Counted from the first letter of the stretch, positions 1 to 11,008 are shown. The stretch: 64,000 nt of DNA from Cyclaneusma minus (GCA_037179335.1 JAKZHN010000025.1:434001-498000); one strand, 5' to 3'. A program made the numbers and translations. The notes: generated by a model not told the origin, from the sequence alone.

Positions 1-3000
1 ACCCCTCTGGCACTTCACTCTCATCGACCCTCCTATCTCTCTCTTCAGCCGTCCTCGTATCCGGCAAACTCAATGCCTTGCTCTCCTCAATAGCAAACTT
101 CCCCACCTGAATCTCCGTATCCGTAATCGTACTCCTACTAACCCTCGCATAGCCAATCCTCTTCAGTCCCTTATACAAAATATATTCGCACCAGCGGTCC
201 CAGTCGGAAGCGTCGATATCGTGCATACCGCTGGTTTCGGATACCCAGGTGTTGTAATTTCCTTCGAGGGGTTTGGTGACGAGGTAGGAGAGGAGGATTG
301 AGGGGCGGGGGGAGGAGCCCATTAGTTCGGACATGTATTTTGTTTGGAGGCGGCGGTCTTCGGCGTCTTCTTCTTGGCCGGAATGGAAGACGAATACGTC
401 GACCATGGTGCCATAGACATCCAGCGTAGCGTGAATCGCTGGTGCCAGTTCTCCGACAGGGGAAGGTGTCAAGTGATGCGTCGAGTTCACAATTGGGAAT
501 TTCGACAAGAGTGCAGAACCCCAGGTGTGTTTGTTGGGGCCCGGGCCGAAATCAACATACATTCCCAGCTCAGCAGCCAGGAACTGCGTAGTGTCGCGGT
601 TGCCGTTGACGATACGCTGGGTATCGGATTCCAGGAGGCCGATAACGTCGAGCTCAAGTTCCTTGAGGACGTCCCGCATGCGGTATTCGGAGGACCACAT
701 ATCGTTGTCAAGACTGAAGTGGATGGTCCAGATACCGGCAGTGAGCACTTTATCGTCGGCGTGGTAGGGGACGTAGTCGTTGGTAGGGAAGCGGAGGTAA
801 GCGATAGAGACGGAAATAAGTTGGAGGACGCCGAGGATGTAAAGGTAGTAGGAGCGTTCACGGCGGGAGTTAAGGTAGGCGACCTGGCGCTTGCGCTGCT
901 GCTTAGGTGTAGTGCTAGAAGCTTGAGTGAGTCCAAGACCGATCATGGCCATCATAGCCGTAATCATCCAGTCGCTGTGTTCGCGGAAGAACGGGCCACC
1001 GGGTACAAAAGCGTAGGCGGTAACCCAGACGTGTAGCAGGACAAGCAAGTTGTAGAAGAGGAAGCCATAGCCGAAGGTCTTTGCCGGGTTCTTGCGAGAT
1101 GCGGACTGGATTATCGGGACTGAAACCGCAGGGAGATAGATAGCAAGGGCGAGGCCGCCCAAGTACCCAGGCCAGTTCTCGAAGAGATAGAGAGACGTGG
1201 CACCCAAACAGGCAAAACAGTATGATGCCCAGCTGCGAGCGAGATCTTCTCTGAAAAGACCCAAAATAAAACCAGCTCCCATAGCAGCGATAGTGATCGC
1301 ACCGTGTGGTGCTGCGATGGGGCCCTTGACAGGATAGCCTGACCAGACCCATGAGATCATAGTGCTCGAATCGGTCAAGAGTAAGTGAACAGCAAAGAAA
1401 GTACCTGCGACACCGAGGGATGCCAAGAATGCGGAGCCATTATACTGCCCTATCAGGTACATCTCATTGTTGCTTTTGGTAGGTGTTTTGCGGGTTGAGC
1501 GGAGAACAGCTAGAACAGCAAGTATCAGACCCAGAACGTTGTGTCCTCCATTGGACTCATGAGCTGTGGGCCAGAGAGGATTGTTGGTATGGAAAGCGAA
1601 TTTCACAACAGCCGAGGCTATAAGACCAATAGCCCAGGCCGATATCTTTGACTCGATGCGCTCTGGTTGGAATCCGACCGAGTGGAAAGTTGCTGCCCAG
1701 GAGAGACATGTCATTGAAATACCAAAGCCAACAACGAGGAGTCGCCCGACAGGTCCAGGGACAAGATAGGAAGCTAACCCAGCCAGTGACAGGAAGTGGA
1801 ATAGGCGAAGGTTGTTCACGACAAAGTTTCGGACGGATCGAATGCCTAGGAATAGCGGCGTGAGAGTGGACATGATTAGGACCTCGTAGCCGGAAATTCC
1901 TAGAAGCCAAAGTGGGAAGTCTGTCACTTAATTAGCAAAAGACCAGTCCGAGGAGGCGACTAAATTACTTACACCAGACGGCCAATCCCAAAGATGTCAA
2001 CAATGTCCAGAAGACGAACTAAGTAACTTGTCAGAAGGGCGTCACTATCAGGTTCAAGATATGCATTAGCTTACGCCATTATACACATCAGCAACGGCAT
2101 CAATAGCCTCAACCCAGGAGAACGCTTGGTTAAAAACTTGGCCAACTGGCTTGTCCTTTCTGTGAACCCAAGATTAGCTTATTACCCCAGCGGCGAGATT
2201 TGGGACGGATCACATACTCTTTCTCAAGGATCTTGTCAGAAACCATGGATGGTTTACTACAGGCAGTATCGCTTAGACTTGAACATAGATTTTATTGGAG
2301 ATGATGACAATGTTGTACACGGGCTACTTCGGAAGCCATGGAACATACCCCTTACTCGCCCCCTTGACATCTTTGACGACCAATTGAAATGTGTCAAAGT
2401 CCAAAGCTGTGACAGCATCAAATGCAACATCGAAAAGAATCAAGGCCCATTCGAAGAATGCGTAAGTTGTGTAGGCTGTTTGGTTGTCAGTACCCTGTTT
2501 TCTCACCATGAACAGAATGACTTCTCAATGTACGAACCTCCCGCCACTTTGTGAACTTTATGTTGAATGAAGAAATATACCAGAGGCACCAAGGTACCGA
2601 AAAAGAGACTGGCGAGGTATTTTCGGTAACGGTAGGCTTTGGAGTTGGGCTGGCTCAATGCCAGACAACCAAGGGTCCATGGAAGAGTTGCGACAAGGTA
2701 GGAAATCATGAAAATATCGTGCCAATCGTGGTCATCGGTAGAAGTCACATATGTCCAGCCACCGCATGTAAATGTGCGAAATGCTCCGACAAAAGCCACG
2801 AACTTCGGGAGGGATGAATTCGGTCTCGCAGTCAGGAGGTAGTTAAGACCAACAAGGGCGAATCGTGGACCTGCGCCAGTATTAGAAAAAGCTCCCTCTT
2901 CCCCGTAACTTGGCGCATTTACCGGATGTGAGGGCAATGAAGACCATGAAGAAGGATCGCTCGGGGTATCGGTCGCCAATGGTGGCAGAAACGGAGGGGA

Positions 3001-3230
3001 ACCACTCGTCAGGGTAGCCATAGTATTCATTCTCGACGATCTTATGGTAGTGTAGAGAAACACCGACGATGAAGGCACTTATGAAGGCAGCTGTAGTTGT
3101 ATCAGCATCTGCCAGCTCTTGATATTCAATATCTCTCCGACATACCATATGCCATGGCCGTGTGGATCCATGAGATGTATACGCCGGAAAAGGAGAAGAC
3201 AACGTCTCCATCCTTGAATTTGGGCGCCAT
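1..3230 (-). CDS. CWH43: Cwh43-like GPI-anchor lipid-remodelling protein (partial, 3' end beyond window)
   Basis: Seven exons on the minus strand: 3146-3230, 2923-3090, 2538-2870, 2349-2475, 2075-2159, 1973-2018 and 1920 down to the window edge; all junction phases agree. The N-terminal part is a multi-pass PGAP2/FRAG1/Sfk1-type domain with the conserved stretch around YPDEWFPSVSATIGDRYPER and GLNYLLTARPN. More membrane segments follow. The C-terminal half is an endonuclease/exonuclease/phosphatase-like domain containing WTIHFSLDND, GLLESDTQRIVNGNRDT and GPNKHTWGSALLSKFPIV. In yeast, Cwh43 replaces diacylglycerol with ceramide on GPI anchors in the ER; that role is inferred here from family membership. 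The last exon is still open at base 1, so the extreme C-terminus is missing. The start MAPKFKDGDVVF is the first ATG and leads straight into membrane segment one. It is divergent from the PPR-like gene. Confidence 0.93.
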
Positions 3231-3631
3231 GATTAGAAGCGGCAAGCAACAGTCACATTAAAAGAGAAGCTCTAAGCCATCCACAGAAGCGGAACTTGAG
3301 CAGAGAAGACGAGAAGGTGTGAAGCTTGAGAAAGAGCGTGGGCGATCAGTCCCGAGAGTCAGGACGTTTGTCGTAGTCCGGCGCGGGTCGCGATGAAAGT
3401 CAGAACTGAAGCTCGCCGTGCCTGGAGCTATGCTGGTCCGACCGCCGCTATGACCACGCTAGGCCCGAACCGTCTGGCAGAAAGCGACCGCCTTCGTTCT
3501 TCACCAATGGCCACCTGCCAATTCAGAATTTCAAAGTGGCCCAAAAGCTCAATCTTCGAGTTGTCTATCCGCGCACATCTCTCCTTCAACCTCAGTCGGC
3601 GAGCTCCAGGAACGTCCTGCAACATGAACGA
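3231..3631. promoter_or_regulatory. Divergent intergenic region between CWH43 and the PPR-like gene
   Basis: About 400 bp separates the two opposed start codons and presumably holds both promoters. Reading frames stay open through much of it by chance of composition. I see no canonical TATA box and no RNA gene here. Confidence 0.5.
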
Positions 3632-6600
3632 ATGCAACTGCCGCTCCTCATCGGAAAGACCAGCGGTGCAATCGCTCGCCACGCTTCCACTCTGCGAAGT
3701 TCGATAGCTCCGAAACCCACGCGACCTGCGAGTTCCGGCCTGCCTGTACCCATCGCCAGCCTCGGAATTGCCTCGCGAGAGCAGCTGTGGACGAACCATG
3801 GACGAACCCGTAGTATCAGCGCCAGGCTGTCGCCCAAGGAGATCGAATCGAGGCAGCTGAGAAGGCGACTCCTATTGTCGTCGGATGAGTCTGCAAAGGC
3901 TGTCTTCTCGGCCAGAAAGAAATGCCAGCGCATATACCACAGGAGTGCACCAGTAATCCTCAACAGATTCTTACGAACCAGGGAAAAGATTTCGGTCTCG
4001 TGGTTTAGCCTCAATTATGTGTGTCAGGACCGACCGAAAAGACATCGGCTCACGGCTATCTTGATAAAGGTCCTGCAATTAGCAGACAATCCCACTGTAT
4101 GGCGCATCTTCGTAGATTTCCAATCAAAATACTGATGTCTTGCCCAGCTAGAGAACTTTCCTGGCTTTAGCCCAGAAGACCTGGGAACCCTCACTCGGTG
4201 TGGATACACTCTTCATGATGTTAAACAATGGGCCTGGATCATCGAGCCACGGGATGCCAATGAAATGGCACAGAGATATCTGTCAATATCAAGGGCGCCA
4301 AATTTCATCCTCCTCGAGATCCTGCGAGATCATCATCTCCAGCCAAAAACATTGAAGAGTCTGCTACTCCACACTTGGTACCGCCTTACGCGGGCAGAAT
4401 GGAAACCTGACGAATCGATTTCCGAGGCGGAATTGGAGTCATTGCTTAAGATTCTTGGGTCGCAGGTTTCTATTTCTCCTGACGGAAAAGCTTTCATTCA
4501 GGAGACTACATTCTTGACTCTGCTGAGCAGATTTTCCGTCCAATGTAGACGGCATTGGCCTCCAGCATTGGTCAGCCTTTCCCACATGGCAGCCTTATAT
4601 CTGAAGCGCCTCGGGGGCGGTTCGCCGGCGGACAACAAACCGCTCGATGGCAGAGCTCATGCAAGACTCAGCTTGGTCCTGAACAGGTTTATTCGGATTT
4701 TCGCACTACCCGCTTCGGCATCTCCGTTTGCCTCAACGGTCTACAACTGGCACGCTCTGAGAGTTGTTATTGCGAAAACGAGGGACTTCAGCCCAGCTCT
4801 GACAATTGATCAGACTAGCTACCGAGCAGTTGCCTCGGTTTTACTGGCTTTACAGAAATCTGAAAAGGAAGCCAAATCGTCGATCCGCATGGTTCGGGAG
4901 TGGCCGCCATGGCAAGAAGACCTAGACGGTGTCGATGCTGAGAGACCGCCCGAGGATAACTTCAGTCGAGCTCATCAGGCGGTTATGTTGATGAAACAAG
5001 CTGGATATACCAGCAGTGGATTTGACAATGCCCTCGCGATTTTAGCTGGACGAGAGCAAGATTTGTCTCCCACCATCCAGACAAGAAGCATTATGATAGC
5101 ACATTCGGGTACACCCACCGAAAAAGATCAGACAAATGGGGCGAGACGCGGTATGTCACCGAATCGGTCATGGGAGTGGGCCGCCAGAATAAATGCCACT
5201 CGAGATGTCCAGGAAGCTTGGGCCGCGTTTCGAGGCTACGAACGATCAAAAGCCGAACCGTCTCTCAGGATATATCGTGCGATGTTCGAAAAGCTAAAGT
5301 TTGATGATGCTCGACAAGGTCGTGAACATGAGTTCGAAGCTCTTCCTGGGGATGGCAAGGAAGTTATTGCTCCTGATCAGTCTAATTTGAGTCGTGAAGA
5401 AAAGCTGAGGAGACGTCCCCAAGAACTAAACACGCTTTATCGGCACATGCTTCGTCGTGGCCTTCGGCCACAAGGTGAATGTCTCGATTTCCTTGTCAGT
5501 ACCGCAGACACCCTGCGCAAGGGTATTGAGTATCTGGAGGACAGCGACGTTTCGAAATCCCAATTGGACTGCTTGCTAGGCATGAAAAGCGGACCTCACC
5601 TATTCCAAATCAGAAGACAAACCTTCAACGCCTTCGTGGAACTCCTATGTCGGATCTCCGTCCTTGTTTCCCAAGGCTGGAAGAACCAAAACCACAAAGA
5701 CACAGGCGCTTCCCACCTCCGAATTCTCAACGACAACGGCCTACCTGACGTAGCCTATGAAGACTCCGCAATCTTCATACCATCCCGCGACTCCAAGATC
5801 AAGCCATTGATTCTGGCTGTCGAGCTTCTCAATGTCCGCAAACCCGCAGACCGAGCCCCGTGGTATTCGCTATTCTCCGCTTTGACACACCGCAACGTGA
5901 GCGTTCTGGGTGGCAAACACACCAGGGCAGAACACGACATCATCGGCTTTCAAATCTTCCTGTCCTCCCTCGCAAACTTCCACAAAACCGGGCTGCAACT
6001 CGACCCCGCCGGCTTGTTGCATCTGTGTCGCGCATTGGAGAGAGCCATCCACGCCTCTCGGCAACTAAATAATGGCCTCGTCGAAGCAACCATTGAAAAC
6101 GGTCGCCAGGCTGTCAAATCAGCATGGACGCAACTCAGCTCCAGCGGCGAAAAGATTCTTGAACTACCAAGACTTTACTATGTTATCAATGGAGCGCATT
6201 TGCATGCATACATCAGGGTGCTGGGATTACTGGGAGATAAGAAGGGGATTTTGGATGTGCTGGAGTGGATGACGAGGCATGAAGAGGAGTTGATGGACAC
6301 GGCGGAGCAGTATCGAAATGGGAAGAGGAGTTTGGGGAAGTGTTTGGTTGCGATGAGGGTTTTTCTGGATGAGGAGAGTGCGAAGATGGCGAGGGGGGTT
6401 GTGGCGAGGAGTGGGTGTTGGTATTGGCCGTCGAAGGAGGCGGCTGAGGAGTATGCTAGGAATGGGTCGGGTAACTCGGCTTATGGGACGGGCCAGGAGG
6501 AGCAGGGGAAAGTGGATGCTGTGGAGGATGAAGATAGTACTCAGAAAGAGGCGTCTGGGGGGAACGGGGAGGAGACTCTTGACGAGTCTCCTGATCGACG

Positions 6601-6670
6601 TGTGGACGAGCAGCCAGAGCGGGCTGCTGCATCGACAGGGAAGGGTGCCAATGCCGCGTGTGGTGGCTGA
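3632..6670 (+). CDS. Putative mitochondrial PPR-like helical-repeat protein
   Basis: Two exons, 3632-4096 and 4148-6670, give about 995 residues. The 51-nt intron has a GTATGG donor, a TACTGAT branch-like site and a CAG acceptor; it removes an in-frame stop and keeps phase 0. The frame is open further upstream but only from a GTG, so I chose the ATG at 3632. It starts a basic, Ser/Arg-rich leader (around GAIARHASTLRSS) typical of mitochondrial import. The body reads as alpha-helical repeats, including QEAWAAFRGYERSKAEPSL, LNTLYRHMLRRGLRPQGE and LGDKKGILDVLEWM, which resemble fungal pentatricopeptide-repeat proteins of organelle RNA metabolism. The last 60 or so residues are acidic low complexity. 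The gene is clearly real; the RNA-binding role is inferred from repeat character only. Confidence 0.72.
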
Positions 6671-7024
6671 GCGCAGGTATATGTGATAGGTATACGCGAT
6701 TTATGATACCCTGTACAGCTAAAATGTATGAAAACTTGTCTATGCCACATTCCTAGCCGAATAGGGGTTGCATGCGTTGATCACTGTCATAACGAAAGCA
6801 TTTTGGGCGGGAGTATACCTGTCACGACGAATTTCTCTTGTCGGATCTTTTTGACTCCCACTATCAGCACTATCGTCGAGAGCTAAGCGACGTTACCACT
6901 CTAGACTTTCACTTCTTAGTACTATCACTATCACTCCAAGGTCACGAGACTGGTGCTGACCAACGAACGTTACAGGCTTGCCCGCTGCACAGACAAACCT
7001 GCCCCACCCCCTTCCAGTCCCACC
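6671..7024. other. Gap between the PPR-like gene and the promoter-unit array
   Basis: This holds the 3' UTR of the upstream gene. I see no gene or clear repeat in it. ACAG motifs at about 6974 and 6991 are 17 nt apart, which is not the 19-nt spacing seen further right. Confidence 0.4.
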
Positions 7025-7032
7025 TATAAATA
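7025..7032 (+). promoter_or_regulatory. TATAAATA box, leftmost array unit
   Basis: This is the only clear plus-oriented box at the left end. It faces the minus box at 7466 across a 434-bp window, the same size class as the convergent windows 7-10 kb further right. Confidence 0.55.
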
Positions 7033-7204
7033 TCTCCACGATTGCTTCTTCTAAAGCTCAAGACTCTAAGTGGCACGGGCGCTCACTCAAGAGCAACATC
7101 GCATGAAAGTCCAGGGCATACCCCAACCTTTGGTTCCCTTTTCCGGCTCCGGAGTACCCACAAACTTTCTAACCGCACAGATGGCTCCTCTTGCTCATCC
7201 GCGG

Positions 7205-7248
7205 CTGTTGCACGAATGATCTGCTGTCACTGAGATACGCTGCTGTCG
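7205..7248. promoter_or_regulatory. 19-nt-spaced hexamer triplet T0
   Basis: CTGTTG at 7205, CTGTCA at 7224 and CTGTCG at 7243: two exact 19-nt steps. It lies in the middle of the first convergent window and has no minus-strand TATA box close to its left, unlike the other triplets. Confidence 0.7.
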
Positions 7249-7257
7249 ATCGTCTCA

Positions 7258-7282
7258 CATGTTTCCGCTTGGCAGAAACATG
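7258..7282. other. Inverted repeat / potential hairpin
   Basis: CATGTTTCCGC, a TTG loop, then GCAGAAACATG: an 11-bp stem with one G-T pair. It lies just right of triplet T0 and would fall in the 3' part of a minus-strand transcript from the 7466 box. Confidence 0.6.
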
Positions 7283-7465
7283 ATACCATTCGAACTTCCT
7301 CTTGAGTCTTTGGGTTCAGCGTCTGCTCGGAATTTCATCAGCATGGAAGAGATGAGATAGGGTGAGTGTGAGATCTGGGGAATTGGGTCGTAGGCTCTTT
7401 CTGCCTAGGACGAGAACGCGTATGTTATGGAGCTGTAGAAGAAAGATCTTAGGGAAGGAGGACCC

Positions 7466-7473
7466 TATTTATA
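7466..7473 (-). promoter_or_regulatory. TATAAATA box, unit U1
   Basis: The minus strand reads GGTATAAATAGGGTCC, followed by CTTCCC and AAGATCTT about 20 bases on. It is 58 bp from triplet T1 on its right. Confidence 0.65.
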
Positions 7474-7530
7474 CCTCAAGGGGGCTTCTAGTGGTAGTTC
7501 TCATGTAGTCTGTAGGCTAACGAAAGGTCA

Positions 7531-7574
7531 CTGTTGAATGGATGATGTGCTGTTGTTGGGGGTTTCTGCTGTTG
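7531..7574. promoter_or_regulatory. 19-nt-spaced hexamer triplet T1
   Basis: CTGTTG occurs three times, at 7531, 7550 and 7569. All three hexamers are identical and both steps are exactly 19 nt, the cleanest example in the array. Confidence 0.75.
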
Positions 7575-7609
7575 ATTTTGCTGACATTTTATTAAATGGT
7601 AATAACAAG

Positions 7610-7623
7610 GAAGTTCGAACTTC
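7610..7623. other. Perfect 14-bp palindrome
   Basis: GAAGTTCGAACTTC is its own reverse complement. Related TTCGAACTTC strings occur at the matching position of the neighbouring units, near 7290 and 7958. Confidence 0.6.
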
Positions 7624-7816
7624 ATCCCATTTTCAGTGCGTGCTTCGAATTCTAGAGACGGGAGATGAGTTGACATGAATGTGAGATTTTGGGAATTGGG
7701 GCGCAAAGTCGTCCTCGAAGCCTACACTCATCGGCACAGAGTTCCCAGGCGGTTGGGTGGGGGAAGCTCCCAAACGCTCACGGTCTTGGAGAATAAGATG
7801 TTGGGAATATCAGGCC

Positions 7817-7824
7817 TATTTATA
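7817..7824 (-). promoter_or_regulatory. TATAAATA box, unit U2
   Basis: The minus strand reads GAGGTATAAATAGGCC. It is 351 bp from U1 and 59 bp from triplet T2. Confidence 0.65.
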
Positions 7825-7882
7825 CCTCAAAAAGCCATCTAAAGCCTTAGGTAGCCTGTAATTATAGGTCAAAACATGGTCA

Positions 7883-7926
7883 CTGTTGTTTGGATGATTT
7901 GCTGTCTCTGCGGCTTTCTACTGTCG
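7883..7926. promoter_or_regulatory. 19-nt-spaced hexamer triplet T2
   Basis: CTGTTG at 7883, CTGTCT at 7902 and CTGTCG at 7921. The first spacer contains GGATGATTTG, close to the corresponding spacers of T0 and T1. Confidence 0.72.
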
Positions 7927-8137
7927 GTTCACACACATTTTTTCGTATAGCGGAGACGTTCGAACTTCAACTTCAATTAGGCTTTTTGTACTTGCATGGA
8001 ACTTTGCGGATGGAAGATTGGTTTGTCAGGGTGAACGTGAGATCTGAAGATCTGGGGGAGGTCGTCCTCGGAGAATCGAAGGCGAAGAGGTAAATCGGGA
8101 AGTCTAGAGAGGGTAAGATCTTGGGGGAGAGGGACCC

Positions 8138-8145
8138 TATTTATA
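8138..8145 (-). promoter_or_regulatory. TATAAATA box, unit U3
   Basis: The minus strand reads TATAAATAGGGTCCCTCTCC followed by CCCAAGATCTT, nearly the same as U1 over about 30 bases. The hexamers to its right (8210, 8228, 8244) have lost the exact spacing (18 and 16 nt). Confidence 0.62.
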
Positions 8146-8459
8146 CTACAAAATACCTAGGGTTCTAGAATACCTTCGGTACCCAGCGACGAAAACCCTA
8201 AGGTACTTACTGCTGACCAACGGACTGCTGTCGGGGCTTTCTGCTGTTGAAATTTTCTCGTACGGTCCAGGGCAGAAGCATGCAATCTTTTGTTTCGCTT
8301 TCTGTGTCTTCTTGGAGATTTGGTGGATGAGAGATGCCCGGGGTTATGGTGGAAGTGAGATCTGGGGGGATCTAGAACGAAGGTTCTTTTCCAAAGAATC
8401 GACTGGGTTCTCCACGGTTCTTAAGTCTAAGGAACAAGATCATTGGGGAGAGGGACCCT

Positions 8460-8467
8460 TATTTATA
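8460..8467 (-). promoter_or_regulatory. TATAAATA box, unit U4
   Basis: The minus strand reads GAGGTATAAATAAGGGTCCC. It is 322 bp from U3. Confidence 0.62.
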
Positions 8468-8514
8468 CCTCGAATCCGCTCCCAGTGTCTTGGTTGCTAG
8501 CATGTCGCAAGTTG

Positions 8515-8558
8515 TTGTTGGCTAGATCATCTGCTGTCTTTGAGGTGTTCTGCTGTTG
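8515..8558. promoter_or_regulatory. 19-nt-spaced hexamer triplet T4
   Basis: TTGTTG at 8515, CTGTCT at 8534 and CTGTTG at 8553, both steps 19 nt. Confidence 0.7.
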
Positions 8559-8760
8559 AGATTTCTGCGGGTATGGCACTGTTAGATGCTGCACGTTTCT
8601 TATCATTCATGAATCTAGTTGAACATCTCAATGTAAATAAGAGCGTAGAGAAGATGAAGCTAGTGGGCGAGGGTAGAAGCGCAATTCCCTGGGGAGAAAC
8701 ATGTTATATGCAAACATGGTAAACTAACTTTAGAGGATAGAACTTGGGAAGCAGGGAGAC

Positions 8761-8768
8761 TATTTATA
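8761..8768 (-). promoter_or_regulatory. TATAAATA box, unit U5
   Basis: The minus strand reads GAGGTATAAATAGTCTCCC. Its distance to the next triplet (213 bp instead of about 55) is explained by the insertion at 8815-8951. Confidence 0.6.
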
Positions 8769-8814
8769 CCTCGATTCCTGGAAAGATCATGACGGGCTCC
8801 TAAGTGTTGGACTC

Positions 8815-8951
8815 CCAGGGCAAGGGCTTAACCCTAGCCTTGGCGCTAAGACTAGCGCAGCTCTGCAGACTCACTTAAGGAGCTGCAGCTACACACAATA
8901 GATCACTATCGCTCTCTATATGCGTGATCAAGCCCCCTGCGTGACTTGATA
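8815..8951. mobile_element. Possible small insertion with 5-bp target duplication
   Basis: A 137-bp segment starting TGTTGGACTCCC is flanked by CTAAG on both sides (8810-8814 and 8952-8956). Removing it and one CTAAG restores the normal TATA-to-triplet distance of this unit (about 71 bp). It begins with TG like an LTR but does not end in CA, and it has no terminal inverted repeats. The element class is therefore undecided. Confidence 0.4.
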
Positions 8952-8980
8952 CTAAGATATTCTCGCAAGTTACAACGCTG

Positions 8981-9024
8981 TTGCTGGCCAAATGATTTGC
9001 TGTCAGTGAGGTATGCTACTGTCG
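8981..9024. promoter_or_regulatory. 19-nt-spaced hexamer triplet T5
   Basis: TTGCTG at 8981, CTGTCA at 9000 and CTGTCG at 9019, with GCCAAATGATTTG as the first spacer. Confidence 0.7.
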
Positions 9025-9237
9025 ATCCTTTTTACACAGTCCTGAGTGGATCTAGCAACGCTTTAGCAAATACGTCGCTGCCTTCGTATTGGCTTCGAAT
9101 CATTCATGTACTTGACGACGGATGAAAGGATTGAAGCAACGAAGGGAGAAAGACTCTCGAGATAGTTCCCTTGAACATATAATCGAATCTCTCGAAATCC
9201 TGGACTTGGAGAATCAAAACATGGGAGACTGGAGGCC

Positions 9238-9245
9238 TACTTATA
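9238..9245 (-). promoter_or_regulatory. TATA-like box (TATAAGTA), unit U6
   Basis: The minus strand reads GAGGTATAAGTAGGCCTCC, then CTCCCAT. The centre base differs from TATAAATA and is shared with unit U7. Confidence 0.55.
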
Positions 9246-9299
9246 CCTCATGATTTAATCAGGATAGGTTTCTAGGCTTCCACGTAAACTGCAGGAATG

Positions 9300-9343
9300 T
9301 TGCTGGTCGAAATATTTGCCGTCTTCAAGGTATGTTACTGTCG
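9300..9343. promoter_or_regulatory. 19-nt-spaced hexamer triplet T6
   Basis: TTGCTG at 9300, CCGTCT at 9319 and CTGTCG at 9338; spacing is intact although the middle hexamer is mutated. Confidence 0.66.
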
Positions 9344-9559
9344 ATTCCCTCTACCCAGTCCTAGATGGTGGATCTGAGTAAGGGGTGTAGGAAATTTCTG
9401 ACTGCCTTTGTATCTGCTTCGAGTTGTTCCTGTACTTGGGGGGTGATGAACAGACTAGAGCAATCAAGGGAGAAGGACTTCCGAGCTAGTTCGCTCGAAC
9501 ATCTGGAATTCTCCTTGATAACTGGACTTGGAGAATCAAAATATGGGAGGCAGGAGGTC

Positions 9560-9567
9560 TACTTATA
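9560..9567 (-). promoter_or_regulatory. TATA-like box (TATAAGTA), unit U7
   Basis: Units U6 and U7 are the closest pair in the array: both carry TTGATTCTCCAAGTCCAG downstream on the minus strand. The 552-bp step to the next box is about two units, with a degenerate TATATATA at 9714-9723 in between. Confidence 0.55.
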
Positions 9568-10111
9568 CCTCAAGGCCATTCACTCCCGCAGCCCCCTAGG
9601 GCAGCTCATTCGCAGTATCTCTCCAAATTCAATTCGCTTAAATCCCTGTTAAGCTACCCCAGGAGAAAAGATACAAATTTAACCGAACTGAAAGCGGACT
9701 AGCGCAATTTTGGGATATATATAGAGCGATTTTCTGCCCTGCAAAGAATCTTCAAGACAATGAAACCGACAAATTCATCTATAATGCGCGCCTACCAGTG
9801 CGTGTACACCAGCCTTGTTTGCTCGCTTTCTCTCTGCTCGTTCTTCTTTCGAATGATGCCAAAAACATGTATGGAGTTAACTGCGCATAGGTCTGAGGCG
9901 GGTCGCTTGCTGTTACTACTAGTAGGGCTTGCTGCCGTCGATCCTCCATGTTTTTAACAATGAAAAGCTCATGACAAGTAAAGCGCTTGCTTGGGATTCC
10001 TGTAGAAGAGCGCGTGTTGTTTTGAAGCAGAAGTAAGACTTTGATACCGGTTTCTTGAGTTCTGCAACTTCGGTGGTTCTGAAGAGGAAAGACCTTGGGA
10101 GATGAGAGGGC

Positions 10112-10119
10112 TATTTATA
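10112..10119 (-). promoter_or_regulatory. TATAAATA box, unit U8
   Basis: The minus strand reads GATATAAATAGCCCTCTC, then ATCTCCCAAGG. It is 49 bp from triplet T8. Confidence 0.6.
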
Positions 10120-10167
10120 TCTCAAATCCGATTCCAATGCCTCTTGCATCCGAATTTCAGAGGTTTG

Positions 10168-10211
10168 CTGCTGAGCGAGGGATTCACTGTCATTGGGTCC
10201 TTTTGCTGTCG
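10168..10211. promoter_or_regulatory. 19-nt-spaced hexamer triplet T8
   Basis: CTGCTG at 10168, CTGTCA at 10187 and CTGTCG at 10206. Confidence 0.7.
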
Positions 10212-10410
10212 ATTTCTGCGATAGCCAGACCAAGATCTTGAAGTTCCCCCGTTTTCGTGTTCCTTAGGATCACTACGAAGATGAAGCATATACGGACGAA
10301 ATCAGTAAAGAGCGAAAATTCGAACTCGTTGAAAGATGGCTGCCGCAATTATGGGTCGTTGTGATTGTTGAATACTTCTTGAGAGAAAGAATCTCTAGAG
10401 AGAGACGGCC

Positions 10411-10418
10411 TATTTATA
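10411..10418 (-). promoter_or_regulatory. TATAAATA box, unit U9
   Basis: The minus strand reads GTGGTATAAATAGGCCGTC. It is 299 bp from U8. Confidence 0.6.
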
Positions 10419-10450
10419 CCACAAGACATCACCCAGCGTGTTTCGCTTGC

Positions 10451-10494
10451 CCGCTGGGTGAATCTTTTGCCGTCAATGAAGCCTGCTACTGTCA
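10451..10494. promoter_or_regulatory. 19-nt-spaced hexamer triplet T9
   Basis: CCGCTG at 10451, CCGTCA at 10470 and CTGTCA at 10489. This is the shortest TATA-to-triplet distance (33 bp). Confidence 0.64.
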
Positions 10495-11008
10495 ATTACC
10501 TCCTAGTTTTGCGAGTAAAAATGTTGAACAACTGCCTCGTGTCCTAACCCTATCTCAGATGTTTCTAGAAAGAGTGGCGAAGATGCGTAGCATGAAGCCA
10601 GCGCATAGATCCTGGCGAACACGACGGTGGGTCCTTGCTCAAAGATCACGCTCCTTTCCCTGAATAGTGGGATCCAAGGAGAAATGCTCTGGGAGACTGG
10701 GGTGTTATTTACAACTCCAAGCTGGCACCCAAGCTCTTCGACTCGGTCATATCCACCGCTGACGGGATAACTTATCATTACTGAAGGCTGCTGCTGTCGA
10801 TTCTACCCAATTCCCCCGCTCTCTATGACGAGAACAGCGAAAGCTTGTATCGTTTTCTGTGCGTGCTTCGAATCTAGGAGAAGAGGTGAGGAGAACAAAT
10901 CCAACATTTGAAAGTATGAAGACAAAGGTAGTGTTCCCCAAACAATCCTTGTAAAGTGGATGAATTGTTAGGTAGCCTAGAGATGCAAAGCCCTGGGGAG
11001 ATGAGGGC

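Noticed and set aside
3428..4014. Minus-strand open frames of 120-140 codons opposite the first exon of the PPR-like gene.
   Set aside because: They are the antisense shadow of an exon whose plus frame joins in phase to a long coding exon.
10747..10941. A 64-codon minus-strand frame starting about 70 bp downstream of the U11 TATA box, with a hydrophobic N-terminus; a second frame at 7488-7706 shares the residues FEARTEN.
   Set aside because: The shared residues come from a conserved DNA block (GCTTCGAAT region). Other units do not keep the frame, the start or the stop, so a peptide family is not supported.
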